Assembly: GCA_015660855.1 (NCBI GenBank)
Contig: JACSDG010000002.1
Coordinates: 1 to 60,095, forward strand
Reading direction: 5' to 3'
DNA from: Magnetococcales bacterium
GTDB lineage: Bacteria > Pseudomonadota > Magnetococcia > Magnetococcales > UBA8363
Length of the DNA stretch: 60,095 nt
A program made the position numbers and the translations under genes. The notes under the pieces are model-generated. The model saw only the letters and a program-made list of their open reading frames with translations, searched no databases and had not been told where the DNA came from. Of this stretch, positions 16,625-25,626 are shown piece by piece. Numbering within the stretch: the first letter of the stretch is position 1; each line of letters starts with the position of its first letter.

Positions 16625-17839
16625 TTGAAACCCACGGATACCCACATGCCCCTTTTTGGCCCAAAATATAACCCTATTGTCGGCCTGGATATAGGGACAT
16701 CGGCAATCAGGGCCATGGAAGTTCGTCCAGACGGGCAACGTTGGCGATTGCACCGATGGCACCAAGCCCCCCTGCCACCACAGCTCCTGACCGATGGAAA
16801 GATAAAAAAATCGGACGAAATAATCAAATTTATTAAAGATTTTTTCAAGGAAGGCAAGTTCAGCACCAACAAGGTTGCCATTTCCATCGGGGGTCCCTCC
16901 ATCATCAGCAAAAAAATTCTCGTAGAAAAAATGCCGGAAATGGATTTGGAAGATCAGATCGCCTTAGAGGCAGAGGAATATATTCCATTTGAAATTGATG
17001 ATGTTTTCCTTGATTTCCAAATACTTGGAGATATGGACGACAAAATGGCGGTGCTACTTTCCGCCTGCAAGAAAGATCTTGTCAACGATAAATTGGAAAT
17101 TTGTCGTGAAGCCGGGATCGATCCGAAAGTTTTGGATCTGGATGTTTTATGCTTGGCCAACGCCTTTGAAACCTTTATCGCCACACCCAAAAAAAAAGGT
17201 AAAAAAAAGACCTTACCCAAAGAAAAAACCAAGGGCGCAAAAAAAGGAACAAAAAATGCCTCTGCCTCGAAGGAGGCTTCCCCGACAAAAGGCATCGGAT
17301 CGGCGGCTACCGCCGGAGAAAAGGCAGAAACTATCGTCGCCTTTGCCAACATTGGCAGCCAAACTCTGAATACTTTAATTTTAGTTGGCGGCATTATCGA
17401 CTATTCCAGGGACGTTTCCTTCGGGGCCAAGTCCATGATTGCCGAGATCATCGAACAGACCGGCCTGACCATGGAAGAGGTACAATCGGCACTGCAAAAA
17501 CCCGCCCATCAATCCACAACGCCCCAGCTCGGCGAAGCCTGGGAGAATACCGTCAAGCCGTTCGAGGAAAAACTGGCATCACAAATCCGGCAGTCCATCG
17601 ATTTTTTCCAATCCTCTCGCCCCAGTAAGGATAAAATCCAAACCATCCTGCTGTCCGGGGGAGTGGCCGCGATTGCCGGAATCGAGCAGCGTCTCGGACA
17701 AGATCTTGGCGTACCGGTCGAAATTTTCAATCCCGTGCTCAAACTTGGAAATGACGGTAAAACCCCCGCACCGTCCGCCGGCCAAGCCCCCGGTTTTACC
17801 GTCAGTCTGGGTCTGGCATTGCGAGGGGTTTCATCATGA
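16625..17839 (+). CDS. pilM: type IV pilus inner-membrane platform protein PilM
   Basis: An actin-like cytoplasmic protein that binds the PilN N-terminus in the type IVa pilus machine. It shows the ATP-binding PIVGLDIGTSAIRAME, AISIGGPSIISKK, LEAEEYIPFEIDDVFLDF and the C-terminal LLSGGVAAIAGIEQRLGQ. A lysine- and serine-rich insertion of about 45 residues (roughly 187-232, KKKGKKK onward) interrupts the normal fold, making it longer than usual. The TTG at 16625 has AAGGAGG at 15-base spacing; the ATG at 16646 lacks any close ribosome site, so the start is uncertain. It is the first gene of pilMNOPQ-aroB. Confidence 0.95.
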   Translation: MKPTDTHMPLFGPKYNPIVGLDIGTSAIRAMEVRPDGQRWRLHRWHQAPLPPQLLTDGKIKKSDEIIKFIKDFFKEGKFSTNKVAISIGGPSIISKKILVEKMPEMDLEDQIALEAEEYIPFEIDDVFLDFQILGDMDDKMAVLLSACKKDLVNDKLEICREAGIDPKVLDLDVLCLANAFETFIATPKKKGKKKTLPKEKTKGAKKGTKNASASKEASPTKGIGSAATAGEKAETIVAFANIGSQTLNTLILVGGIIDYSRDVSFGAKSMIAEIIEQTGLTMEEVQSALQKPAHQSTTPQLGEAWENTVKPFEEKLASQIRQSIDFFQSSRPSKDKIQTILLSGGVAAIAGIEQRLGQDLGVPVEIFNPVLKLGNDGKTPAPSAGQAPGFTVSLGLALRGVSS

Positions 17840-18498
17840 TCGTCGCCATCAATCTTCTGCCTTATCGCCAAGCCAGAAGGGCAAAAAAGGCCAACGTCAT
17901 CCTGGCCTCTTGGGCTGGCACGGCGGTGACGATGGTCATCCTGTTGTTCCTGATTCATCTCCAGGTCACCGATCATCTGGACATGCTGAATGCCCAGGTG
18001 AAAAAAAATGACGCCACCATCGCCAAACTGGATATAGAACTCGGAGAAGTCAAAGATATTAATGAATTAAAAACCCTTATAGAATCCAAACTTAAAATAG
18101 TCGATGACCTGAAAAAATCGCGCAATATTCCCGTTCGCCTCATCGATGACATCATACGCGCCGTTCCCGACAAGGCATGGCTCAGCTCTCTGCAATTGAA
18201 GGGGGAAAACCTAAAGCTCCAAGGGATGGCTCAATCCAATGCCGTCGTAGCCGACCTCATGGATAACCTTAACGCCTCCCCTTTGATCGATGATGTCAAG
18301 CTTGCCCAGGTGACTCTCGGTGATGCCAAGGCCAGCCGGACCACCAAAAACAATAAATCGTTTGCTCTCGATGCCAAGGTGAGTATCCCTGGAGAGAAAA
18401 AACCCGGTGCCGACAGCGAGGAGAGCAAACCCGGTCAGGGCAAGGCAACGAGCAAGCCCAAAGACGCCACCAAAGACAAAAAAGAGGGGGCGCACTGA
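17836..18498 (+). CDS. pilN: type IV pilus alignment protein PilN
   Basis: An inner-membrane protein that links cytoplasmic PilM with the periplasmic PilO/PilP. It has the conserved INLLPYRQ PilM-binding motif at residues 5-12, one membrane helix (about 24-44) and a periplasmic coiled coil plus ferredoxin-like domain. The last 35 residues are a charged lysine-rich tail (EKKPGADSEESKPGQGK onward) beyond the normal end. It overlaps pilM by four bases and pilO by one. Confidence 0.95.
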   Translation: MIVAINLLPYRQARRAKKANVILASWAGTAVTMVILLFLIHLQVTDHLDMLNAQVKKNDATIAKLDIELGEVKDINELKTLIESKLKIVDDLKKSRNIPVRLIDDIIRAVPDKAWLSSLQLKGENLKLQGMAQSNAVVADLMDNLNASPLIDDVKLAQVTLGDAKASRTTKNNKSFALDAKVSIPGEKKPGADSEESKPGQGKATSKPKDATKDKKEGAH

Positions 18499-19109
18499 TG
18501 GACCTTGGATTCAATCCCGATCAAATACTCCGCTTGCCAACCCAAAAAAAGGTGGCCATCATCGCGGGTATCATTCTGGTGTTGACAGGCGTCTACTGGT
18601 ACTTTCTCCTCCAGGATACCCTGGACGCCATCCAGTCCGTCAACGACAAAATATCGAAACAACAGGAGAAGATCGACTCCAAGAAAAAAATGCTCGCCAG
18701 TCTGCCAAAATTGCGCAAAGAATTGGAGGAGCTGAAAGTTCTCGAAGCAAAAGCGGCACAAAACTTGCCTTCGAAACAGGAAATACCGGCACTCCTGACC
18801 GACATCTCAGAAGCGGGACACGAACAGGGGTTGGAGTTCATTCTTTTCGCTCCCAAGCCGGAATTGGCCGTCAAAATTTACGCTGAAGTTCCGGTTGAGG
18901 TCAGTGTTCGCGGAAGCTTTCACGCGACCGTAACCTTCATGGATAAAGTGACCCGGATGAGTCGGATCGCCACCTTTTCCAACCTGTCCATGACGCCCGA
19001 AAGCAAAAGTGATACTGTGACGACGACGGCCCGTTTGACCACCTATCGGTTCCTGGATGCCAAAGATGCCGGTTTCAAATCACCCTCCGAGAAGAAGAAA
19101 AAGAAATAG
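18498..19109 (+). CDS. pilO: type IV pilus alignment protein PilO
   Basis: Heterodimerises with PilN in the periplasm. The 203-residue protein has one membrane helix (about 17-35, VAIIAGIILVLTGVYWYFL), a coiled coil, and the ferredoxin-like domain with LPSKQEIPALLTDISEAG and the FHATVTFMDKVTRMSRI region. It ends in five lysines. Its start overlaps the pilN stop (TGATG). Confidence 0.95.
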   Translation: MDLGFNPDQILRLPTQKKVAIIAGIILVLTGVYWYFLLQDTLDAIQSVNDKISKQQEKIDSKKKMLASLPKLRKELEELKVLEAKAAQNLPSKQEIPALLTDISEAGHEQGLEFILFAPKPELAVKIYAEVPVEVSVRGSFHATVTFMDKVTRMSRIATFSNLSMTPESKSDTVTTTARLTTYRFLDAKDAGFKSPSEKKKKK

Positions 19110-19113
19110 TTCC

Positions 19114-19638
19114 ATGCTCGTTTTTTTTGCCATTTTCCTGCCCCTATCCGCCACATTGAGACCAGCGATGGCCAAGGAAGACAGTAAACAGAACGCCGCT
19201 GCCACAAAATCTGCCATAGCCACGGAGGACAAAAAAACAGACAATGCCCCCCCTTGGAGCTACAGCCAGATAGGTAAGAAAAATCCATTTCAAGTGCCTC
19301 CCGGTCTGTCCGACGGAGAGGAACCCGGGGAAACCACCAGCGGCAAACAGATTCAAACCAAAAGGATAAAAGAGTTTCTTGAATCGTTCCAGCTTGATAG
19401 CCTGAAGCTTGTAGCCACCATTTTCCAGATTGAGGATCAACCTCCTGTCGCCATGGTTGAAGACCCCATGGGTGTTGGTCATGTCGTGCAGTCGGGGCGT
19501 TTTTTGGGTGCCAACGAAGGGCGAATCAAAGAAATCCAGGATGGCAGGATCATCATCGAAGAACGTGTGTCCGACAAAAACGCCCCCCAGCCAACACGCA
19601 TCGTGACCCTGAAACTGTCCAAGGAGGTCGCTCCATGA
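19114..19638 (+). CDS. pilP: type IV pilus lipoprotein-like protein PilP
   Basis: Bridges PilN/PilO with the secretin PilQ. The 174-residue protein has an N-terminal signal sequence (MLVFFAIFLPLSATLRPAMA) and the PilP core (LESFQLDSLKLVATIF, VGHVVQSGRFLGANEGRIKEI). The signal region lacks an obvious lipobox Cys, so it may be secreted rather than lipidated. The ATG at 19114, four bases after the pilO stop, is chosen over an upstream in-frame ATG that lies within pilO. Overlaps pilQ by four bases. Confidence 0.93.
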   Translation: MLVFFAIFLPLSATLRPAMAKEDSKQNAAATKSAIATEDKKTDNAPPWSYSQIGKKNPFQVPPGLSDGEEPGETTSGKQIQTKRIKEFLESFQLDSLKLVATIFQIEDQPPVAMVEDPMGVGHVVQSGRFLGANEGRIKEIQDGRIIIEERVSDKNAPQPTRIVTLKLSKEVAP

Positions 19639-22085
19639 AAGTACCGCCAACAGTTTACGGCAACACCGGTTATCTGATGCTGTTGGTATTTCTGTGCCTT
19701 ATCCTGGGATCGGCACCCTTTCCAGCATGGGCTGCGGATGAAGCCACGCCAATCCCCGCCGAAAAAGCTCCAGGCCGGGACCCGGTCACCCCTCCGACCC
19801 TGATCCAGAGCATTGGCTTGGGAACCACGCAGCGCGGCCCGGTATTTGACATTGTTGGCGATCGGCCTATTCAGTACAAAATCTACAACCTGTCCGCCCC
19901 ACCCAAACTTTTGCTGGTCATCACCAACGCCCGCCTCAGTCCCATGATTCAACCCATACGGGTGGATGCGGATGTCATCTCCAGCGTTTACCCAACGCAA
20001 ATCGCCGGTGGCGACGTGCGCATTGAAATCGCCCTGAAAAAAAGTCTGGCTCACGATATTGTGACCGATCACAACCGTCTCGTACTCACCGTCCTGACTC
20101 AGGAGCAGACCGAGCAACAAAAGCCCCTAGCCCAAGGTTTGGATGTCATCGTCGAGGAGATGACAACCACCGTCCGAGTCAAGGGAAAAGGCCCGGGTCC
20201 GACCCCAAGGGTCTATAAACTGCACAATCCCACGCGCACCGTCATGGACTTGGCCGGATTTGAAGGACCAAAAAACAGCAAGACTGAAAAAGTGATTTCC
20301 CCCGAAATCTCTGCGGCGGAACTGATCGCCGATGGGAACAAATCGCGCCTTGTCGTCACCATGAAATCACCCGATATCCTTTTCAGTCTGGTCACCCAAC
20401 ACGGCATGCCGGCCCTCGTCTTCTCCCAGCCCAAACAAGTCCTGAATCCAGACCCATCCGAACTGCGCGAAGTGGAAGATGTCGCCTTTGAGCGCGATGG
20501 CGAAACCGCAGTCATTCGCATTGCCACCGCTGCACGCCAGACCAGGCTCAAAGTCAATAGGACCGATTCCGACCTCAACCTAGTCCTGTCCAACCTGCGA
20601 TTACCGCAGCGGTTGGTCCGTCGAATGGATGTCACCCAGTTCGCCAGTCCCGTCACCGCCATCGACACCTATGCAAAAGATAATGGCGTCCATGTGGTTG
20701 TGCGATTGGCTCACCCGTCACTTTTGCACGAAATTATCGAAAGCCCTGGGGAGATTCTCGTCAGAATCCGCCCTGTGAAAACAGCCGGAGATGAAAAAGC
20801 CAACAATGCGTATACCGGCAAGAAAATGTCGATGGATTTCAAAGACATTAACGTCCATAACGCCCTGAAGCTCATTGCCGATGTCAGCCAGCTCAACATT
20901 ATCCTCGCCGACACCGTAACCGGTACCCTGACGATGCGACTGGTTGATGTTCCCTGGGATCAGGCCTTGGATCTTGTTCTCTCCGCCAAAGGGTTGGGCA
21001 AGGAGACACAAGGAAATGTCATCCGCATTGCGCCACTTGCAGAAATCCAGGCATCAGCCGATGCGCAACGCAAAGCCAAGGACAGTCAGAAGCAGTTGGA
21101 ACCCTTTGTCACCGAGTTAATTCCCGTCAGCTTCGCCAAGGCCCAGGACATTGTCACCCTCCTCAAGGAAGGGGTCAACAATGAACAAAGGGGAACCCGC
21201 ATCCTCTCCGCAGAAGGGGCCATCTCCCTCGATGCCCGCACCAGCACGTTGATCATCAAGGACACTGCCGGCAACATTGCCGCCATCCGCGACCTGATTT
21301 CCAAGTTGGACAAACCCACCGCCCAGGTATTGATCGAAGCCCGCGTCGTGCGGATCAGCCGTCTTGTCGATAAAAACCTGGGAATTTCCTGGGGGGCCTC
21401 TTTCAAGCCACAGGCCAACAGCAGCTTTGGCATTTCCGACAGCAAGGGAGGTGCCCTTGAAGTTTACAAGGCAACCGGAACCGAGGCCATGCTGACAACA
21501 GCCCAACCCGCCATGGTCAGCCTGGGCACCGGGGGCAGCGGGCGCATAGGGATGCACATGGGGACGCTGTCACCCCTCCTGGATCTGGATATTGAGTTGT
21601 CCGCCCTGGAGGTAACCGGCAAAGCCAAGACCATCTCTTCCCCGCGTGTTCTCACCATGGACAATCAACAGGCCAGCATCACCCAGGGAGACAAACTGCC
21701 TTTCAACACCGAATCTGAAAGCGGCGGCACCACCGTTCAGTTCATCGAGGCGTCACTGAAGCTGGACGTGACCCCCCACATTACGCCCAATGGCTACATC
21801 GCCCTCACAGTTTCCGTGGCCGACAACGGACTCGGCACGGGTAGCTCGCCGCCGCCCATCAATACCAAAGAGATCAAAACCCAAGCCCTGGTCCGCAACA
21901 ATGAAACGATTGTTCTTGGTGGCATCTTCATGAAAAACGAGGAAACCTTAACCAATGCGATCCCTGGTTTGGAAAGTATTCCGTTCATCGGGGATCTTTT
22001 GTTCAAAACCAAAAACGATGCCATGTCACAAAGTGAACTGCTCATTTTCATCACCCCCAGCATTGTCCAACCGAGTGATTCATGA
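19635..22085 (+). CDS. pilQ: type IV pilus secretin PilQ
   Basis: The outer-membrane secretin through which the pilus passes. The 816-residue precursor has a signal peptide ending PAWAAD, AMIN-type peptidoglycan-binding domains in the first half, an STN/N0 domain (MDFKDINVHNALKLIADVS), an N1 domain (ELIPVSFAKAQDIVTLLK) and the C-terminal secretin channel (GKAKTISSPRVLTMDNQQA, VTPHITPNGYIAL, IPGLESIPFIGDLLF). Complete and of normal length. The stop overlaps the aroB start (ATGA). Confidence 0.96.
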   Translation: MKVPPTVYGNTGYLMLLVFLCLILGSAPFPAWAADEATPIPAEKAPGRDPVTPPTLIQSIGLGTTQRGPVFDIVGDRPIQYKIYNLSAPPKLLLVITNARLSPMIQPIRVDADVISSVYPTQIAGGDVRIEIALKKSLAHDIVTDHNRLVLTVLTQEQTEQQKPLAQGLDVIVEEMTTTVRVKGKGPGPTPRVYKLHNPTRTVMDLAGFEGPKNSKTEKVISPEISAAELIADGNKSRLVVTMKSPDILFSLVTQHGMPALVFSQPKQVLNPDPSELREVEDVAFERDGETAVIRIATAARQTRLKVNRTDSDLNLVLSNLRLPQRLVRRMDVTQFASPVTAIDTYAKDNGVHVVVRLAHPSLLHEIIESPGEILVRIRPVKTAGDEKANNAYTGKKMSMDFKDINVHNALKLIADVSQLNIILADTVTGTLTMRLVDVPWDQALDLVLSAKGLGKETQGNVIRIAPLAEIQASADAQRKAKDSQKQLEPFVTELIPVSFAKAQDIVTLLKEGVNNEQRGTRILSAEGAISLDARTSTLIIKDTAGNIAAIRDLISKLDKPTAQVLIEARVVRISRLVDKNLGISWGASFKPQANSSFGISDSKGGALEVYKATGTEAMLTTAQPAMVSLGTGGSGRIGMHMGTLSPLLDLDIELSALEVTGKAKTISSPRVLTMDNQQASITQGDKLPFNTESESGGTTVQFIEASLKLDVTPHITPNGYIALTVSVADNGLGTGSSPPPINTKEIKTQALVRNNETIVLGGIFMKNEETLTNAIPGLESIPFIGDLLFKTKNDAMSQSELLIFITPSIVQPSDS

Positions 22086-23194
22086 CCAACGAAACCTTGC
22101 TGGTTGATCTCGGTCCCCGCTCCTATCCCATCGATTTTGGCACTGGGCTGATCGATAGCGTGGGACAGCGCATGAAGGCGATGGGGATGCGTGGACAAAC
22201 CGCTGTTGTCACCAATACGATTGTAGCGCCACTCTATCTTGATCGGGTCCGGCGGTCTTTGGAGGGGGCAGGGTTTACTGTGTTCCCCATTGTGCTGCCT
22301 GATGGTGAGGTGCATAAAAACTTTGCCACCCTGCAACACATTTTCGATCATCTTCTGCAACATCGCATGGAACGTTCCACCATCCTGGTGGCCCTGGGGG
22401 GCGGGGTGGTAGGTGACATGACCGGCTTTGCGGCAGCGACTTTTTTGCGCGGTGTGGATTTTGTGCAAATTCCCACCACTCTGCTGGCACAGGTGGATTC
22501 CAGCGTTGGCGGCAAAACGGGCATCAACCATCCTCTAGGAAAAAATTTGATCGGTGCCTTTTACCAACCCAAACTGGTCACCTGCGACCTGGAAACACTC
22601 AAAACCCTGCCCCAACGCGAGTTTATCGCCGGAATGGCGGAAGTGATCAAATATGGTTTGATCCGGGATGCGGTCTTTTTTGCTTTTCTTGAGAAAAATC
22701 TGGACGACATCAACGCTCTGACACCTGCCCCTTTGCTCCAGGTACTGCACACTTGCTGTGCCATCAAGGGGGAGATTGTCACCGCCGACGAACATGAAAG
22801 CGGTCTGCGTGCCCTGCTTAATTTCGGACACACCTTCGGCCACGCCATCGAATCTTTGACCGGATACGATCAATGGCTCCACGGCGAAGCGGTTGCCATG
22901 GGAATGGTCATGGCGTCCGATCTGTCACGCCGCCTGGGTTGGCTGACAGGTGCCGAATATTCCGCCATCACCGACCTGCTGCGGCGGACAGGCCTACCCC
23001 TTGGAATCCCCAAGCTCGCAATTGACGCCTTCCAAGACGCCTTTTCCAGAGATAAAAAGGTGCGCGGCGGTCGTCCACGCTTCGTCCTGCTCAAAGGCAT
23101 CGGCCAAGCCATCCTCACCGCCGACATCCCGGAACAATCACTGGCCGATCTACTCAGCAGCCACACCGCAACCGAAAGGGTTCAGGGGGTATAA
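22082..23194 (+). CDS. aroB: 3-dehydroquinate synthase
   Basis: Makes 3-dehydroquinate from DAHP in the shikimate pathway, using NAD and a divalent metal. The 370-residue protein has the NAD-binding ALGGGVVGDMTGFAA, QIPTTLLAQVDSSVGGKTG, EVIKYGLIRD, and the metal ligands in RALLNFGHTFGHAIE and HGEAVAMGM. It is the last gene of the pil operon, as in many proteobacteria, although aroK is absent here. Its 3' end overlaps the convergent CheX-like gene by 13 bases. Confidence 0.96.
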   Translation: MTNETLLVDLGPRSYPIDFGTGLIDSVGQRMKAMGMRGQTAVVTNTIVAPLYLDRVRRSLEGAGFTVFPIVLPDGEVHKNFATLQHIFDHLLQHRMERSTILVALGGGVVGDMTGFAAATFLRGVDFVQIPTTLLAQVDSSVGGKTGINHPLGKNLIGAFYQPKLVTCDLETLKTLPQREFIAGMAEVIKYGLIRDAVFFAFLEKNLDDINALTPAPLLQVLHTCCAIKGEIVTADEHESGLRALLNFGHTFGHAIESLTGYDQWLHGEAVAMGMVMASDLSRRLGWLTGAEYSAITDLLRRTGLPLGIPKLAIDAFQDAFSRDKKVRGGRPRFVLLKGIGQAILTADIPEQSLADLLSSHTATERVQGV

Positions 23195-23670
23195 CCTTCA
23201 AGGTGGAAGAAAAATTCCACAAAAAATGGTCCGTGCTCACACTTGAAGTATTGCTTGATGCTGTGAAAATTGGTTTTATACTGCATTTTGTAGTCGGTGC
23301 CGGCAATCAGGGTGGGCGGGGTGAGGTTGATATTGCCGAACTGTTCCGATAGTCGCGTCTGCAAGCCACCGGCGATAACGTTGTTAAGCTCACCGAAAGC
23401 GTCACCCGCCTCACCAAAAAGTTCCTGAAATTCTTCCCCGGCAAAAACATGACACAACTGCATGGCTGTATGTCGCGGGCTGGCCAAATGCACCCCTCCC
23501 TGCAAACCTCCGGAAAAGTTGATAATAGCCGTCACCTCGGTATCCGGGGGTCGATAGAGATCATCCTCTTTTTTGGTTACCATAGGCCCCGGCGTCACCT
23601 CCATATCCAAAAAGGCGACAAAAAGATCATGAACTGATTCCTTGATCATTCGGGCAAATTCTTGCTTCAT
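23182..23670 (-). CDS. CheX-like chemotaxis phosphatase family protein
   Basis: CheC/CheX/FliY-family proteins dephosphorylate CheY-P. The 162-residue protein shows the family hallmark E-x-x-N in FGEAGDAFGELNNVIAGG, preceded by the strand INFSGGLQGGVHLASPRHTA. The ATG at 23670 (MKQEFARMIK) is chosen because family members start with such a helix; an upstream GTG at 23754 would add 28 unlikely residues. A GGGAA lies 9 bases upstream. It could act with the chemoreceptor-like protein at 39.5-41.3 kb, but they are far apart. Convergent with aroB. Confidence 0.8.
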   Translation of the reverse strand: MKQEFARMIKESVHDLFVAFLDMEVTPGPMVTKKEDDLYRPPDTEVTAIINFSGGLQGGVHLASPRHTAMQLCHVFAGEEFQELFGEAGDAFGELNNVIAGGLQTRLSEQFGNINLTPPTLIAGTDYKMQYKTNFHSIKQYFKCEHGPFFVEFFFHLEGYTP

Positions 23671-23959
23671 GCGATTTCGTTCCCATTGAGTTACCGTTGC
23701 CGATTTCTTTTCAGACCCTTCCCCCAAAAAGCATCGAAACCATCCGTCCGGCACTTATAGTTCAAGTTAACGGTGGAAAACAACCTTTTTTCGCTGGAAT
23801 GAAGTAGAAAAACTTTTAAATTTCGGTAATTTACGGTTAACGCAATCTACCAGGGACCGATCCGTGCCCGCCTGCAACCATTCCCCTTGATGATCGGAAG
23901 ACAGAGACGTTTTATTTGGTTTCGCTCCACGGTCACACCTGGAAATCCACCCCCTGGCC

Positions 23960-24292
23960 TCATGATTCGTCGTTTGAATGGTCATGAAATAATTGCTGGG
24001 TGTTTTTAAAAATGCCGCCCCAAATTTCCAATATGGCGTTGGTTCCAATGAGAGTTTGGCGGGCAAATTCCATTGCGTTCAAACAAGTAACACCCGCCAA
24101 GTCTTCCCCACTTTGAACTTGGGAAAAACGTTTCAGATTGTTTGTCGAGGTGCCAATCAGCAACTCGGCGGAGGCCACCTGAAGTTTTACCAGATCGCGC
24201 ATCCGATTTTCGTTGTAGGTCAAATAGGTTGGAAGCAAATCCTGAATTTTTTTAACCGTCAGACTGACATCCGTTGCCGAATCGTTTTTCAT
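23960..24292 (-). CDS. phasin-like protein
   Basis: A 110-residue all-helical protein without signal or membrane span. The central stretch (LVKLQVASAELLIGTSTNN, then LNAMEFARQTLIGTNAIL) resembles phasins, small proteins coating polyhydroxyalkanoate granules, in composition and heptad pattern. GGAG lies 9 bases before the ATG. No PHA synthase is nearby, so the role is inferred. The 205-base gap on its 3' side (23755-23959) holds no recognisable gene. Confidence 0.5.
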   Translation of the reverse strand: MKNDSATDVSLTVKKIQDLLPTYLTYNENRMRDLVKLQVASAELLIGTSTNNLKRFSQVQSGEDLAGVTCLNAMEFARQTLIGTNAILEIWGGIFKNTQQLFHDHSNDES

Positions 24293-24422
24293 CCCCTATG
24301 CTCCATTCTGTTGACAAGAATATACCCGCCCTCACCATAAAGATTTTTTTTAATAAAGGGTAGAAAAAAATACTCCGCCGCTGCAAAGATCTTTGGTGGT
24401 GTCGCACAAGGCCCGGATCAAA

Positions 24423-24541
24423 CATCTTTAGGTAAATCTTGGAAAAAAACAGACTGATTTTCCTGTGTCTTGTTCTGCTCCACTTTCGTGGTGCAGTGTT
24501 TGTTTTAATCATGTAAAATCAGAAGCCTGAATCAAGTCAGA
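24423..24541. repeat. degenerate direct repeat, left copy (upstream of the DUF3782-like gene)
   Basis: Shares with 25457-25582 an ordered set of blocks: ACATC-TT, TAAA-CTT, TGATTTTC-TG, TCCACT, then GTTTTAATCATGTAAAATCA-like sequence and CTTGAATCAAATCAG-like sequence, about 75% alike by eye. The rest of the 312-base gap 24293-24604 shows only A/T-rich runs and no gene. Confidence 0.55.
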
Positions 24542-24604
24542 TCCGCAAGAGACGCCACCCGGAACTTTTAAAATCCTTGAGGTTCACCTGTTGGAGAACA
24601 AACC

Positions 24605-25420
24605 ATGTCACAAACCATAACCATCGACGATATCTGGAGGCTCTTCCAGGAAACCAACCGCCTGTTTCAAGAGTCACAACAATCGCAAAAAGAGTCGCAA
24701 CAAGCGTCGCAACAAGAGTCGCAACGGGAAAGGGAACAATCCAGACGAGAATGGGAACAATCCAGACGAGAATGGGAACAATCCAGACGAGAATGGGAAC
24801 AATCCATACGAGAATGGGATCGGCGTTTCCAGGAATCCAAGAGGAAAAGTGATTACGACCTGGAGGAAACCCGGCGTTTTCTGCGGGAAAGTAGCGCGGA
24901 AACAGACCGGAAATTCCAGGAAACAGACCGGAAATTCCAGGAAACAGACCGGAAGTTCCAGGAAACAGATCGGGTTGTCAAAGAAGTTTCCCGTCAAATT
25001 GGCCAGTTGGGGGGGCGTTGGGGTGAGTTTGTGGAAGGTCTGGTCGCGCCCGCCTGCATCGACATGTTCACGAAGCGCGGCATTCCGGTAGACGAAGTGT
25101 TTCCCCGGGTCAAAAAAACGATTGGCGACCAGCGCGTGGAAATCGACCTGCTGGTCGCCAACACCGTGGCGGCGATTCTGGTGGAGGTGAAAAGCAACCT
25201 GAAAGTGGAAGATGTACGCACCCATCTGGAACGCCTGGAAAAATTTAAAAGTTTTTTTCCACGTTATGCCGACTGCACCGTCTATGGGGCCGTGGCCGGG
25301 ATCGTCATCGACGCCGAAGCGGACCGTTTCGCCATGAACAAAGGATTGTTCGTCATCGCCCAGTCGGGAGAAACGGTGCATATTGCCAACGACATAAACT
25401 TTGTGCCCCAAACCTGGTGA
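24605..25420 (+). CDS. coiled-coil protein with PD-(D/E)xK nuclease-like domain (DUF3782-like)
   Basis: A 271-residue soluble protein. Residues 10-130 are a long, highly charged coiled coil built on heptads, including four copies of EQSRREW-type units and four of DRKFQET, both coded by 21-bp repeats. The C-terminal domain (about 135-271) has EIDLLVANTVAAILVEVKSN, where Asp181 and the E194-x-K196 pair fit a PD-(D/E)xK nuclease fold as in DUF3782 proteins. Role unknown; such genes are often multicopy and may be mobile. GGAG lies 9 bases before the ATG. It stands alone between two degenerate direct repeats. Confidence 0.75.
   Translation: MSQTITIDDIWRLFQETNRLFQESQQSQKESQQASQQESQREREQSRREWEQSRREWEQSRREWEQSIREWDRRFQESKRKSDYDLEETRRFLRESSAETDRKFQETDRKFQETDRKFQETDRVVKEVSRQIGQLGGRWGEFVEGLVAPACIDMFTKRGIPVDEVFPRVKKTIGDQRVEIDLLVANTVAAILVEVKSNLKVEDVRTHLERLEKFKSFFPRYADCTVYGAVAGIVIDAEADRFAMNKGLFVIAQSGETVHIANDINFVPQTW
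24741..24969. repeat. two in-frame 21-bp tandem repeat tracts
   Basis: Tract one: four units of CCAGACGAGAATGGGAACAA-type sequence from 24741 to about 24823. Tract two: about three and a half units of ACAGACCGGAAATTCCAGGA-type sequence from about 24898 to 24969. Each unit adds exactly one heptad to the coiled coil, so slippage changes its length without breaking frame. Confidence 0.85.
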
Positions 25421-25456
25421 CCGAAACACGATGGAGTCTCCCGATACCCTGACCGA

Positions 25457-25582
25457 CATCCTTCAGATAAACCTTAAAAAAACAAAGACAAGATTGATTT
25501 TCTTGAATTTTATTTTGTTCCACTCTATGATGCTGCGTTAGTTTTGACCATGCAGGATCAAATACTTGAATCAAATCAGGTC
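25457..25582. repeat. degenerate direct repeat, right copy (upstream of the arginase-family gene)
   Basis: Right-hand copy of the repeat at 24423-24541, starting about 1034 bases downstream. It ends about 45 bases before the arginase-family start codon. The two copies bracket the DUF3782-like gene exactly. Confidence 0.55.
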
Positions 25583-25626
25583 AGTACGAAACACCGCAAA
25601 ATTTTGGATCGCAAGGATTTTCAACC

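Noticed and set aside
24741-24969. CRISPR-like short tandem repeats.
   Set aside because: The 21-bp units have no spacers and are in frame within a coiled-coil gene, so this is not a CRISPR array.
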